Source: Mycetocola zhujimingii (GTDB lineage Bacteria > Actinomycetota > Actinomycetes > Actinomycetales > Microbacteriaceae). Taken from it: a DNA stretch of 64,000 bases. Shown piece by piece: positions 35,787-44,685 of this stretch. A program made the position numbers and the translations under genes. The notes beneath the pieces are model-generated. The model saw only the letters and a list, made by a program, of their open reading frames with translations. It was not told the DNA's origin and made no database searches. The stretch's first letter is position 1; every line of letters starts with the position of its first letter. Location: the NCBI RefSeq assembly GCF_003065425.1, contig NZ_CP026949.1, positions 2,914,001-2,978,000 of the forward strand. The letters run 5' to 3'.

Positions 35787-37024
35787 GAGATGTTCCTTTG
35801 CGTGGGTCCGCGGTGGGGCTCGGGCTGCGTGGTTTCGGGATAGCTGGCAAGAAGCGGTGACCGGTGGAAGAGCGCGGCGATTGCGCCGAGCGCACCGACG
35901 TCGTCGCCGAGGTGCGCCACCCTGATGTGCGGTGCGGCTTCGGGGACGGGGAGCAGTTCGTAGCCGATCGTGGCAACCGCCTGTTCGAAGATCACCCCGG
36001 CGATGTGCACGATGTCTCCCGCGATCACGATCTCGGCCGGGTTGAGGGCAACGGCGAGCGACCCGAGCACGCGGCCGAGCGCATCGCCGGCGTCGCGCAG
36101 GACGCCGACAACGACGGGATCGCCCTTCGCCACAGCCGCGCGGAGATCCTCGAGCGAGTTAATGGCGACGCCCCTGGCCGTGCAGCTCGCGAAGATCGCG
36201 GGCACTGAGGCAACCGTCTCGACACAGCCACGCTTGCCGCACCGGCAGAGCACGCCGTTCGGGCTTACGGAGATGTGCCCGAGTTCGCCGGCGAAACCCG
36301 ATGTGCCCGTGACCAGGTGCCCGCCAACGACGAGACCGCCACCGATACCGTCGGAGAGCCGTGCATACACCAGGCTCTGCACTCCGGCATCGCTGCCCCA
36401 GATCGCCTCGGCAAGGGCGGCAAATCGGGTGTTGTTGTCGATAATGACCGATGTGTCGAATCGCTCAGCGAACGAGTCGTAGACGAACTGGCCTGCCGGC
36501 ACGGCGGTGCCGCTGTCCGACGTCGGCACGGGTTTCGGCATCCGCGGCGAAAAAGGCCCGGGAAATCCGATCCCGATTCCCTGCAGGGCGCCGTAATGGA
36601 TGCCGGAGTCAGCGCCGACCTGTTCGATGAGGCGGAAGCAGCTGTCGACCCTCTCGGCCCATCCGGAGTCCGGGTCATAGAATTCGACGCCGGACGCGAT
36701 GATGTGGTGGGCGGCGTCAGAGACGGCAATCCTCACCCGGCTGTGACCGAAGTCGACGCCCATGAACTGGCCGGCGCCCGGGTCGAGGACGAGGCGTTCC
36801 GCGGGGCGACCCCGACCGGCACGGATGTCGCCGTCGGTGTTGGTGGTGGTGATCGCGCCGCGTTCGAGCAGAACGTTCGTGATCTCGGACAGAGTCGTGC
36901 GAGACAGTCCGACGTGTTCAGCGATCTGCCCGCGGGTCAGCGCGCCGTGCTCCCGAAGTACCTGCAATACGCGGTCTTCGTGGGTTTGGCGGATGAGTGT
37001 ATGCACTCCGGCGGGCTTGGACAC
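35783..37024 (-). CDS. ROK family transcriptional regulator
   Basis: The 413-residue protein has an N-terminal winged helix ([38 protein letters not shown]), a ROK domain with [15 protein letters not shown] and [28 protein letters not shown], and the zinc motif [11 protein letters not shown]. It is the first gene of the sulfatase/ABC operon and probably represses it until a sugar derivative binds, which suggests a sulfated carbohydrate as the operon substrate. The start is GTG with AGGGTGG upstream. Confidence 0.9.
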   Translation of the reverse strand: MSKPAGVHTLIRQTHEDRVLQVLREHGALTRGQIAEHVGLSRTTLSEITNVLLERGAITTTNTDGDIRAGRGRPAERLVLDPGAGQFMGVDFGHSRVRIAVSDAAHHIIASGVEFYDPDSGWAERVDSCFRLIEQVGADSGIHYGALQGIGIGFPGPFSPRMPKPVPTSDSGTAVPAGQFVYDSFAERFDTSVIIDNNTRFAALAEAIWGSDAGVQSLVYARLSDGIGGGLVVGGHLVTGTSGFAGELGHISVSPNGVLCRCGKRGCVETVASVPAIFASCTARGVAINSLEDLRAAVAKGDPVVVGVLRDAGDALGRVLGSLAVALNPAEIVIAGDIVHIAGVIFEQAVATIGYELLPVPEAAPHIRVAHLGDDVGALGAIAALFHRSPLLASYPETTQPEPHRGPTQRNIS

Positions 37025-37271
37025 AGAGCCACCCTAGGGAGGGCGATTTATTCCGTCAACACTCCGACATAATTCGGGCAAGAAATTGTCCGCGGCCTGT
37101 CAGAAATGGGATTGGCGTCGTTGTGCGGACATAAAAGGCTGCACTTCTCGAGAAAGTGCAGCCCTTTGTGGCCGAGCAATGGGCGAACAGCCATTTGTGT
37201 CCGGGCAATACCGAGCACCCATTCGTGGCCGAGCAGAGGATGCCGTCACCGGCAGCCGCTGGAAAGACCGC
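37025..37271. repeat. Dispersed palindromic repeat family A, locus 7, in the promoter region of the ROK operon
   Basis: GTTGTGCGGACATAAAAGGC with TGCACTT forms the left arm, loop CTCGAG, and AAGTGCAGCCCTTTGTGG with CCGAGCAA the right arm (37120-37179). Degenerate right arms follow to 37237. The ROK operon promoter must lie in the 37025-37115 part, which contains AT-rich GGGAGGGCGATTTATTCCG; I cannot assign -35 and -10 securely. Confidence 0.75.
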
Positions 37272-37775
37272 TCAGCGGGGATCGTCGAGCGAGACGAGGT
37301 ACTCCGCGTTGCCGCGAAGTGCGGCCTGGTACCTGTCGAGTTCTTCGGCGTGGACGTGCTCCGCGAGCAGGGTGAGAAGACTCCCCAGTGCGGTGTTCGC
37401 TCGCCCGGCCGCGTGAAGGGTGAGCGCCTCGAACGCGCCCAGGGAGACCGAGTCGGGGAACTCGGCGCGAGCGCGCGCAAAGAGCTCGATCGATTCGTCG
37501 AGTCGTCCGAGGTTCCTCAGTGTGCTGCCCTGCTGCAGGTAGCAGCGCCTGCGCACGTCACCCTCGAGACCCTCGGCCATCGCCCGCTCATAGAAACCCA
37601 GCGCCGTCGCTTCATCGCCCGCGGTGTCATACGCGCCGCCGACCTCATAGAGGACTTGAGGATCGTGCGGATGCTCGTCGTAGATCGGGAGCAGCGCCGC
37701 AATCGTCGGCCCCATGTTGTCCCGGTCGCGGGCGGCAAAAATGCGCTCGAGTTCTGCTTCTGTCTTGTCATCCAC
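37272..37775 (-). CDS. Tetratricopeptide repeat protein
   Basis: The 167-residue protein has three to four TPR-like helical pairs (PHDPQVLYEVGGAYDTAGDEATALGFYERAMAEGL, RRRCYLQQGSTLRNLGRLDESIELFARARAEFPD, LGAFEALTLHAAGRANTALGSLLTLLAEH), matching the small TPR_5-type family. It is a cytoplasmic scaffold of unknown partner. Start choice is between GTG at 37793 and GTG at 37775; the second has GGAGG upstream and was preferred. Confidence 0.8.
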   Translation of the reverse strand: MDDKTEAELERIFAARDRDNMGPTIAALLPIYDEHPHDPQVLYEVGGAYDTAGDEATALGFYERAMAEGLEGDVRRRCYLQQGSTLRNLGRLDESIELFARARAEFPDSVSLGAFEALTLHAAGRANTALGSLLTLLAEHVHAEELDRYQAALRGNAEYLVSLDDPR

Positions 37776-37859
37776 GGTGCCGGGCTCCTCCACAACGACG
37801 TGCGCCGAAGGTCGAAGCGCGCTCCTACGCTAGCGCTCCGCCACCCGGGGGTGGGCCGC

Positions 37860-38291
37860 TCAGGCTCGGTCGGTCACGTGGAATCGCACCAGCACCGCTT
37901 CAGTGGCATCCGTCACCGTGAACTCCGGGTCACGCATCCACTCGCGGAATTCAGCGCCGTGCCAGAACTTCTCGTGGCCGGCGCGCCAGTCGGCGACGGT
38001 CTCGAAGCCCTCACCCTCATCGATGGCGTGGGCGAGGTCGACCTCGCCGAGCGGCACGACGCGGACACCGGTGACCTCGGTGACGCAGACGGGACTTTCA
38101 GCTGAGTCGACGACAACGCGACGCTCGCCGATCACGGGCAACTCCTCCTCCGACAGGTCGTAATCGGCGACCAGCGACGTTGTGCTGGTCTTGCGTCCGT
38201 CGAGAATCGCGCCGACGAGAGCGTCCCGGAGCGGTCCGGGAAAGGCGTACTCGTCGATGGGCAGAGTCGACAGGTCCTCAGGAGAGATCAT
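37860..38291 (-). CDS. ASCH domain protein
   Basis: The 143-residue protein has the ASCH-fold features FPGPLRDALVGAILDGRKTSTTSL, GERRVVVDSAESPVCVTEVTGVRVVPLGEV and WRAGHEKFWH, a beta-barrel related to PUA domains. ASCH proteins are thought to bind RNA or act on modified nucleosides; some are N4-acetylcytidine amidohydrolases. Which applies here is not clear. It is monocistronic. Confidence 0.84.
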   Translation of the reverse strand: MISPEDLSTLPIDEYAFPGPLRDALVGAILDGRKTSTTSLVADYDLSEEELPVIGERRVVVDSAESPVCVTEVTGVRVVPLGEVDLAHAIDEGEGFETVADWRAGHEKFWHGAEFREWMRDPEFTVTDATEAVLVRFHVTDRA

Positions 38292-38453
38292 GCTGAAAGC
38301 CTATTACGGCCCTCGGACCGCACTGAGAATCATGACGAGGATGATGCGAGCGGATGCTTCGGGCACGGTGAAACGGCACGGTGGTTCCCCCGTGACGGGC
38401 GCGCCCCGTGACGAGCGCGCCCTACTGCCGGGCAACCGCCAGCTCGGCGGTGG

Positions 38454-38975
38454 TCAGCGACCGATCCGCGAAGACGAGCCGCACCGCCGAGGGGTCCGGG
38501 TTTCCTGCGTCTGGCCCCCGTCGACGAGCTGCAAACCCAGTTTTTCAGCCACCGCGCCCGAAGCAGCGTTCTCTTCGAGGAGGTAGGCGATCACGGGGCA
38601 GTTGCCCGTGAGGCGTGCGGCCCGCTCGAGCGCCCGGCGTCCGAGTTCGGTCGCCAGCCCTCGACCCTGGGCCTCCGGAGCGAACCGATAACCCAGATTC
38701 CAGACGAGCCCTCCACGCAAGGACAGGCCGCCGTATCCGACGATCGCGTCCGATCCGTGTTCGCGGACGATCCAGGTGCCGATGCCGTCGGCATCCCAAC
38801 CCCGCATCCACCGCTCGAGGGTCGCCTTCGTTTGCGTGATGGCCGTGTTGCGGAGCGATGGGTAGTGCTCCCACACGCGAGGATCACTGAGAATCGCGTA
38901 GAGCCCCGGCGCGTCATCCGTCAGCGGTCGGCACAGGTGGAGTCGATCCGTTGAGTCCTCGGGGACGCTGTGCAT
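38454..38975 (-). CDS. GNAT family N-acetyltransferase with a C-terminal frameshift
   Basis: The 173-residue reading frame has LCRPLTDDAPGLYAILSDPRVWEHYPS, VGYGGLSLRGGLVWNLGYRFAPEAQGRGLATELGRRAL with the acetyl-CoA loop QGRGLA, and NAASGAVAEKLGLQLV. After LVDGG the frame turns into RTPRRCGSSSRIGR and stops at 38454. The +1 frame continues plausibly as DAGNPDPSAVRLVFADRS and on to a stop at 38422-38424. The switch is at a run of five G on the coding strand (38515-38519), where one more G restores the expected end. Confidence 0.78.
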   Translation of the reverse strand: MHSVPEDSTDRLHLCRPLTDDAPGLYAILSDPRVWEHYPSLRNTAITQTKATLERWMRGWDADGIGTWIVREHGSDAIVGYGGLSLRGGLVWNLGYRFAPEAQGRGLATELGRRALERAARLTGNCPVIAYLLEENAASGAVAEKLGLQLVDGGQTQETRTPRRCGSSSRIGR

Positions 38976-39065
38976 GGCCACGGGGTTACGCTAGCGCGTC
39001 GACGTCACTCGGCGACACAGCCCAACGTGCCGTGCCTCCTCCGCGCCGGGCCAGGCCGCAGGAAT

Positions 39066-39713
39066 TCACACAGCGGTATCGACGGTTCGACCGCCGACGT
39101 TCCCCGGGGCCTCCGCAGCTTCCCGCCACAGGCCGGTGAGCGAACTGCGAAGCAGCGCCGGTTCGATGACCAGGTTGATGATGATGTGGGCAAGGATCGC
39201 GGGCAGAATGAGCCGGTCGCTGGCGAGATACACAATGGCCAGAGCACCGCCCAGCACGGTCGTCGAGATCGCCACGGGGGCGATGATGGCCAGGTCCCGC
39301 GAGAACATGACCCATACGGAGTGGGCCAGTCCGAAGGCCAGCGCGGCGGCGGCAGCCTGCACCCACCATGCGGCGCCGATCCCCGACAGCCCGTCCATCA
39401 GAAATTTCCGGAAGATCAGTTCCTCGAGGGTGCCGGTGACGATCGCCAGTGGGACAGCGAGTGCTTTGAGGGTGTTCAGCTCGAAGGCGGTGCGACGCAC
39501 GAACGGAACAGCCCAAAAGGTGTAGCCGATGTATGCAGCCGCGACTGTGACGGCGAGCAGCCAACCCCACGGGATGCTCGCGAGATCCGGCCCGAACCCG
39601 AGCAGTTCGGTCCAGAACCTCGCTGGATCGCGGGCCAGCCAGAGGGCCAGCGGGACCGACATGCCACCGATGATCGCGACCATGATCAGAGCGGTAATCG
39701 AGTTGGGCTTCAT
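39066..39713 (-). CDS. CPBP (CAAX/Abi) family intramembrane metalloprotease
   Basis: The 215-residue membrane protein has about six helices and the CPBP motifs GTLEELIFRKFLMD (motif 1, EEx3R), FGLAHSVW (motif 2) and LPAILAHIIINL (motif 3, His). It probably cleaves membrane peptides or acts in bacteriocin self-immunity as some members do. GAAGGAAG precedes the ATG. The divergent TetR gene with a shared operator suggests control by that repressor. Confidence 0.87.
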   Translation of the reverse strand: MKPNSITALIMVAIIGGMSVPLALWLARDPARFWTELLGFGPDLASIPWGWLLAVTVAAAYIGYTFWAVPFVRRTAFELNTLKALAVPLAIVTGTLEELIFRKFLMDGLSGIGAAWWVQAAAAALAFGLAHSVWVMFSRDLAIIAPVAISTTVLGGALAIVYLASDRLILPAILAHIIINLVIEPALLRSSLTGLWREAAEAPGNVGGRTVDTAV

Positions 39714-39725
39714 CGGGTCTCTTCC

Positions 39726-39773
39726 TTCGCAGTACGACTGTACTATGAAGTTACCGCACAGCTGTACTGCGAA
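39726..39773. promoter_or_regulatory. Shared TetR operator between CPBP and tetR genes
   Basis: TTCGCAGTAC (39726-39735) is mirrored by GTACTGCGAA (39764-39773). Within it AGTAC-GACT-GTACT (39731-39744) is a complete small palindrome and CAGCTGTACTG (39759-39769) repeats the half-sites. The site spans the 76-bp divergent spacer and could regulate both genes. Confidence 0.6.
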
Positions 39774-39789
39774 AGTGAGGGCTTCTGAG

Positions 39790-40365
39790 ATGCCGAAGAT
39801 CGTTGACCACACGGCACGCCGCCAGGCGATCGTCGACGTGGTCATTCGCAGAATCGAGCGGGAAGGGCTCGGCGGCGTCAGCGTGCGGACGGTTGCGCGC
39901 GACCTCCGGGTGAGTCCCTCTGCGGTTCGTCACTACTTCCCCACCAGCGACGAGATGCTGGCGAGTGCGCTCACGGCAGTACGTCTGGCACAGGCCGACG
40001 GTTTGCCCAGTCCCGAGAACCCGGACTCACGATGGAGCATCCGCGAAGCATGGGAACAGGCGTTGCCGCTCGATGCGCGGAGAAGACGAGAAGCCGCGGT
40101 CTGGTTGGCCGCCATGACGGCACCATCGTCACCCGGGATACGTGACGTTCTGGAAGAGGCGAACGCCGACCTCGATCATCTGTGCCGCGTCACGGTCGAA
40201 GACCTCGGATGCCCAGCCGAAGCAGCAGAGCGCGAGAGCAAGGCTCTCCGCGCCTTCACCGACGGATTGGCCCTGAACGCTCTGGCTGAGCCTGCCGGGT
40301 TCACTCCGGAGGTGGTCCTCGACGCGCTCAACACGTATCTTGCCCGCCTCAAGAGTGCGTTTTAG
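39790..40365 (+). CDS. TetR family transcriptional regulator
   Basis: The 191-residue protein has an N-terminal helix-turn-helix (RRQAIVDVVIRRIEREGLGGVSVRTVARDLRVSPSAVRHYFPTSDEML) and an all-helical ligand-binding C-terminal half similar to BetI-like TetR_C_6 regulators. It is divergent from the CPBP protease gene and probably represses it and itself through the palindromes in the spacer. The ligand is unknown. Confidence 0.9.
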   Translation: MPKIVDHTARRQAIVDVVIRRIEREGLGGVSVRTVARDLRVSPSAVRHYFPTSDEMLASALTAVRLAQADGLPSPENPDSRWSIREAWEQALPLDARRRREAAVWLAAMTAPSSPGIRDVLEEANADLDHLCRVTVEDLGCPAEAAERESKALRAFTDGLALNALAEPAGFTPEVVLDALNTYLARLKSAF

Positions 40366-40487
40366 CGCGTCCCTCCCTGGCGAAGTCAGCGATGGCATCC
40401 GTCAGCGCACCCGCAATACCCGGGCCGAAATGCCCCTCGTCGTCAACGATGACGAGCCTGCCCTCGAGCGACCGCTAGAGTCACAGG

Positions 40488-40988
40488 ATGCTTCCCGCCC
40501 CCACCGCCCGACTGCGGTTCCGCCCCATGACCGATTCCGATCTCGACGCCATGGCCGCGCTGCTCGGCGACCCCGACGTGATGCGTTTTTATCCGGCACC
40601 GAAGTCACGCACCGAAGCCGCCGCCTGGATCGACTGGAACCAGCAGAACTACACCGACTACGGTCACGGACTCTGGATCATCGAGACCATCGACGGCGAG
40701 TTTGTGGGCGATTGCGGCCTGACCTGGCAGGACGTGAACGGAGTCGCGAAACTCGAGGTGGGTTACCACGTACGTTCCGCTCTTCACGGGCAGGGACTTG
40801 CGACGGAAGCCGCAGCCGCGTGCCGCGACTTCGCTCGCGAACACACCGACGCCGCGGAGCTGGTGGCCATCGTCCACCCCGACAACGACGCGTCGAGTCG
40901 CGTTGCCGAGAAGATCGGGATGCACCGGGTCGCTGACGACCACGGTGGGAACCTCGCGGTCCGCCACGTCCTCAGCATGCGCCTCTGA
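40488..40988 (+). CDS. GNAT family N-acetyltransferase (RimJ/RimL-like)
   Basis: The 166-residue protein has TARLRFRPMTDSDLDAMAALLGDPDVMRFYP, GDCGLTWQDVNGVAKLEVGYHVRSALHGQGLATEAAAACRDFA and ASSRVAEKIGMHRV, the arrangement of RimJ/RimL-type acetyltransferases with the CoA loop HGQGLA. The substrate is unknown. TAGAGT (40476-40481) six bases before the ATG suggests a leaderless transcript. Confidence 0.88.
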   Translation: MLPAPTARLRFRPMTDSDLDAMAALLGDPDVMRFYPAPKSRTEAAAWIDWNQQNYTDYGHGLWIIETIDGEFVGDCGLTWQDVNGVAKLEVGYHVRSALHGQGLATEAAAACRDFAREHTDAAELVAIVHPDNDASSRVAEKIGMHRVADDHGGNLAVRHVLSMRL

Positions 40989-41023
40989 CGCGAGGGAACC
41001 GCGCGACGTGGGAGAGTGTCGAT

Positions 41024-41560
41024 ATGGTCTCCCCCCAGACGCTCAGCGAAGCCGATCGCCGCGACCTCGCCGTGTGGGCGGCGGACTGCGCGGAGCACGT
41101 TGTGCACTTGTTCGAGGCGGAAGCGCCGTCGGACGGGCGGCCGGCGGATGCCATCGCCCGGGCGCGCGCCTTTGGTCGGGGCGAGCTCCGTGCCGCCGAC
41201 GAGATCCGGCAGCGCTTCGTCGCGGGTCGGGCCGCTGGCTCTGCTGATTCGCCAGCGGCTGCAGCTGCGGCACGGTCTGCAGCGCAGGCTTCCGGCGTGG
41301 CCCACATGGGCGCGCACGCTCTGGGCGCGGCCGCTTACGCCGCGAAGGCTGCCGCGCTGGCTGCACCCGACGACCCGGATGCCGCCGCCAGGGAGATCCG
41401 CTGGCAGCTCGAACAGCTGACGGCCCGCAATCGGGACGCTCTCCGACTGCTGCCGCTTCTCGGGCAGGATTCAGCTGGACCGTTGGGTAGCGGGCTTCTT
41501 GCGAACGGGGTGCTCGCCTGGGCCATCCGCGAGATTCAGGCCCAGGTCAACGCCGATTAG
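41024..41560 (+). CDS. Imm-5-like putative immunity protein
   Basis: The 178-residue Ala-rich helical protein begins LSEADRRDLAVWAADCAEHVVHLFEAEAPSDGRPADAIARARAFGRGEL and has HMGAHALGAAAYAAKAAALAAPDDPDAAAREIRWQLEQL, the pattern of Imm-5-like putative immunity proteins (sometimes mis-annotated as exonuclease SbcC). Such proteins may counter polymorphic toxins, but no toxin gene is visible nearby. GGGAGAG precedes the ATG. Confidence 0.75.
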   Translation: MVSPQTLSEADRRDLAVWAADCAEHVVHLFEAEAPSDGRPADAIARARAFGRGELRAADEIRQRFVAGRAAGSADSPAAAAAARSAAQASGVAHMGAHALGAAAYAAKAAALAAPDDPDAAAREIRWQLEQLTARNRDALRLLPLLGQDSAGPLGSGLLANGVLAWAIREIQAQVNAD

Positions 41561-41594
41561 CGCCGACGATCGGTGGGCGCCTCAGCCGCGAGCC

Positions 41595-41873
41595 TCAGAA
41601 CAGGTCTGAGATGTCCCAGTGACGACTCTCGTCGAAAGGCTCGGCGAGCACGCCGGTATCGCGGTCGTCTTCGGCGACCTCACGGGTCGTGAAGTGAATC
41701 GCAACGCCAGGGCTGACCAGCACGCTGACCGCGACGTTGCCCACCACCGTGAGGTCAATGAACCTCCCGCCCGCGCGCACCGCTTCTTCCGCCGCCGCTT
41801 TGAGCGATCCGAGCTGCGTTCCCTGCGCGAGCACGTGCGAGTGACCATCGATTGTGAGCGTTGTGCGTTGCAT
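41595..41873 (-). CDS. Small hypothetical protein, paralogue 2 (MQRT family)
   Basis: The 92-residue protein begins MQRTTLTIDGHSHVLAQGTQ and ends SRHWDISDLF, paralogous to the protein at 28268-28537. The conserved core is EEAVRAGGRFIDLTVVGNVAVSVLVSPGVAIHF. AAGGGA precedes the ATG. The C-terminal acidic linker differs in length between paralogues. The function is unknown. Confidence 0.72.
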   Translation of the reverse strand: MQRTTLTIDGHSHVLAQGTQLGSLKAAAEEAVRAGGRFIDLTVVGNVAVSVLVSPGVAIHFTTREVAEDDRDTGVLAEPFDESRHWDISDLF

Positions 41874-41977
41874 CAGCGTCCCTTCGGGTTTGGGCCTTTG
41901 CGATCCGTTCACCCTACCCCCGGAAAGACAGGATCGGGAAGGAAATTGACACGCCCGTAACGTAACGACGCGTGTAG

Positions 41978-42853
41978 TTATCCGACCGCCGGCGTCACCG
42001 TGGTGCGTATGCGATACAGGCTCGTCGATGCCGTGATGTAGAGCTCGGAGCCGTCTGGTCCGCCGAAACAGACGTTCGATGCGACCTCCGGCACGGGGAT
42101 GTTCAGCTCCAGCTCTCCGCTCGACGAGAACACCTGAACGGCATCCGACGACGACGTCCACACCCGGCCCGCGGCATCCACACGGAATCCGTCCGGGGTC
42201 CCCGACGGATTTACGAAGACGCGCCCCTCCCCCGTCGCCACGTCATACACACGGATGTGCCGCACCGAGTCTCCCCCGGTATCGGCAACATAAAGCAGCT
42301 TCTCGTCGAGTGAAAACGCCAGGCCGTTCGGGTGCACCATGTCGGTGATCACCGGCGTCGCGACACCCGTGGCGGGATCGAAGCGGAACACGAAGCATCC
42401 GCCGTACTCCTCGACACCCGGGTGCCCCTCGCGCCCGCTCTCCTGAATCCCGTAGGGCGGATCGGTAAACCAGATCGTGCCATCGGATGCCACCACAACG
42501 TCGTTCGGGGAGTTGAAGCGTCCACCTGCCCACCGATCGACGAGCACCTCGACCTCGCCGTCGACCTCGCGTTCGACAGCACGACGCCCGTGGCTGCACT
42601 GGACGACGCGGCCCTCGAGGTCGAGGGTGCGGCCGTTGGTGTACTCGACGTCGTCGCGGTGCACCAGCGTCTCGCCGGTGGCCCGGTCGAACTCAAGGAT
42701 GCGGTTGTTCGGGATATCGCTGAACCGCACCGATTCGCTGCCCGGCAGCCAGAGCGGGCCCTCGAGCCATTCGCCGCCGGTCCAGAGCTTCTCGAGCTCG
42801 CCCGCGATCAGGCCGGGGCTGTCGGTTGAGGTGTTCTGCGGCGTCGTTGGCAT
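41978..42853 (-). CDS. SMP-30/gluconolactonase/LRE family protein
   Basis: The 291-residue six-bladed beta-propeller has EGPLWLPGSESVRFSDIPNNRILEFD with the metal-ligand Glu, FNSPNDVVVASDGTIWFTDPPYG with Asn and Asp ligands, and PNGLAFSLDEKLLYVADTGG. It likely hydrolyses a sugar lactone in the cytoplasm, using a divalent metal. No sugar dehydrogenase partner is adjacent, although a zinc alcohol dehydrogenase lies upstream across a repeat-rich spacer. Confidence 0.88.
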   Translation of the reverse strand: MPTTPQNTSTDSPGLIAGELEKLWTGGEWLEGPLWLPGSESVRFSDIPNNRILEFDRATGETLVHRDDVEYTNGRTLDLEGRVVQCSHGRRAVEREVDGEVEVLVDRWAGGRFNSPNDVVVASDGTIWFTDPPYGIQESGREGHPGVEEYGGCFVFRFDPATGVATPVITDMVHPNGLAFSLDEKLLYVADTGGDSVRHIRVYDVATGEGRVFVNPSGTPDGFRVDAAGRVWTSSSDAVQVFSSSGELELNIPVPEVASNVCFGGPDGSELYITASTSLYRIRTTVTPAVG

Positions 42854-43099
42854 GGCCCCAAGCTAGCAAGCTGGCGCTCCCGGTGCATCCGCTCGCTTGC
42901 GACGACAGAAACGGTCGCTGCGGCGGCATCCGCTCGCTTGCAACGACACAAACGGTCGCTTCAGCGGCATCCGTTCGCGTGCAACGACAGAAACGGTCGC
43001 TGATTTCGAGAATCAGCGACCGTTTGTGGCCGAGCAACGCGCCAACGACCGTTTGTGGCCGAGCAGCGCGGATACAGCGGATGCCGCGCGGCGCGAAAC
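42854..43099. repeat. Dispersed palindromic repeat family A, locus 8 (multiple arms)
   Basis: Three left arms (CGACGACAGAAACGGTCGCT-type at about 42900, 42942 and 42984) alternate with GGCATCCG-rich linkers. Then follow a perfect 15-bp stem AAACGGTCGCTGATT with loop TCGAG (42991-43025) and two right arms ACCGTTTGTGGCCGAGCA. It is the richest copy in the window. No gene is seen in the spacer. Confidence 0.82.
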
Positions 43100-44158
43100 C
43101 TACGCTGCGGGCGCCGGGATCGTCGCCGTGTCGATCACGAACCGGTAGCGCACGTCGCTCTTGATGACGCGCTCGTAGGCCTCGTCGACCTCGTCGGCGC
43201 CGATCACTTCGATGTCGGCACCGAGACCGTGCTCGGCACAGAAGTCGAGCATCTCCTGGGTCTCGCGGATGCCACCGATGTTCGATCCGGCGAGGCTGCG
43301 GCGCCCGCCCGTCAGCGAGAAGACACGGAAGGACTGCGGGTTCTCGGGCAGCCCGACGAACACCATCGCGCCGTCGAGGGTCAGCATCGACAGGTAGTCA
43401 TCGACCGGCAGGTCTGCGGACACCGTGTTGATGATCAGGTCGAAGCGCTTGCGGTTCTTCTTGAACGTCTCCGGGTCGGAAGTCGCGAAGTAGTCGGTCG
43501 CGCCGAGTCGCAGGCCGTCGTCCTTCTTCGAGAGGGTCTGGCTGAGCACGGTCACCTCGGCACCGAGCGCCGCAGCGATCTTGACGCCCATGTGGCCGAG
43601 TCCACCCATGCCGACAATCGCAACCTTCTTGCCGGGGCCTGCGCCCCAGTGCTTGAGCGGCGAGTAGGTGGTGATGCCGGCGCAGAGCAGCGGGGCCGCG
43701 ACGTCGAGGTCGATGCCCTCGGGGATGCTCAACACATAGTTCTCGTCGGCGACGATCGACGTGCTGTATCCGCCGTAGGTCTCCTCGCCGGAGTACTGGC
43801 GTCCGTTGTAGGTGGCGACGTTGCCCTTGAGGCAGAACTGCTCTTCGCCGGCGAGGCAGTTCTCGCACTCGCGGCAGGAGTCGACGAAGCAGCCGATGCC
43901 GACACGGTCGCCGACCTTGTGCTTGGTCACGTCATCGCCGACGGCCGTGACGATTCCTGCGATCTCGTGCCCCGGCACCATCGGGAAGATGCCTGCACCC
44001 CACTCGGCGCGCGCCTGGTGGATATCGGAGTGGCAGATTCCCGCGAAGGCGATGTCGATCTCGACATCGTGAGGGCCGACATCCCGGCGTTCGATCGTTG
44101 AACGCTCGAAGGATGCTCCGGCGGATGCTGTGACGAGGGCGGGCACGGTGGTGGGCAT
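43100..44158 (-). CDS. NAD(P)-dependent zinc alcohol dehydrogenase (YahK/CAD type)
   Basis: The 352-residue protein has catalytic zinc ligands in GICHSDIH and PGHEIAGIV, the structural zinc loop [15 protein letters not shown], and the Rossmann motif [18 protein letters not shown]. It is a cinnamyl-alcohol-dehydrogenase-type medium-chain reductase that probably reduces aldehydes with NADPH. GGAGG precedes the ATG. It is monocistronic. Confidence 0.92.
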   Translation of the reverse strand: MPTTVPALVTASAGASFERSTIERRDVGPHDVEIDIAFAGICHSDIHQARAEWGAGIFPMVPGHEIAGIVTAVGDDVTKHKVGDRVGIGCFVDSCRECENCLAGEEQFCLKGNVATYNGRQYSGEETYGGYSTSIVADENYVLSIPEGIDLDVAAPLLCAGITTYSPLKHWGAGPGKKVAIVGMGGLGHMGVKIAAALGAEVTVLSQTLSKKDDGLRLGATDYFATSDPETFKKNRKRFDLIINTVSADLPVDDYLSMLTLDGAMVFVGLPENPQSFRVFSLTGGRRSLAGSNIGGIRETQEMLDFCAEHGLGADIEVIGADEVDEAYERVIKSDVRYRFVIDTATIPAPAA

Positions 44159-44293
44159 AAAGACCTCCGGGGTGTAGGTGTGAACCGCGGCTGCGCGGCC
44201 GACCTTAACGCTACAGCGCGGCCCTGATCTGAACCGGAGCCTTGACAGGTCCGCCGAGCCACTCCGCATCGAATGCGGACCCGAACGGATGCC

Positions 44294-44602
44294 TCACACG
44301 TTCAGGTCGTAGACCAGGACCTCGGCCGCCCACTTGCCGATCAGGTCCTTCACCGGTTCGTGATCCGGATGCGGCAGGTACTCGTCGCGCGCCGTCTCGC
44401 TCGCGAAGGTGATCGCCAGTGCCCACTCGAATCCGCGTTCCATCCCTTCGGGGCTGGAGCTCGGCCCCGAACCGATGCTCAGGATGCCCGGGATCCGCTC
44501 GGGCAACACGCCAACCGCGCGCGTCAACTGGTCGAGCTCCTCCTGCTCCAGCGGCGAGTTCCAGCGGACGAGCACCATGTGCAAAACGTTCTGTTGTGTC
44601 AT
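44294..44602 (-). CDS. Dabb family (stress-responsive A/B barrel) protein
   Basis: The 102-residue protein has VLHMVLVRWNSPLEQEELDQLTRAVGVLPERIPGI and FEWALAITFASETARDEYLPHPDHEPVKDLI, diagnostic of the dimeric alpha/beta barrel Dabb family. Members are small cytoplasmic proteins, some acting as cyclases or isomerases; the role here is unknown. The start follows the Dabb fold; no strong Shine-Dalgarno is visible. Confidence 0.85.
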   Translation of the reverse strand: MTQQNVLHMVLVRWNSPLEQEELDQLTRAVGVLPERIPGILSIGSGPSSSPEGMERGFEWALAITFASETARDEYLPHPDHEPVKDLIGKWAAEVLVYDLNV

Positions 44603-44685
44603 GAAGCAATTCTGCCGCGAGCGCCCCGGGAACATCAGGCCCTCCGACGGCGTTCGCGCGTCTGGCGATCCCGGTCCCTGCCCCG

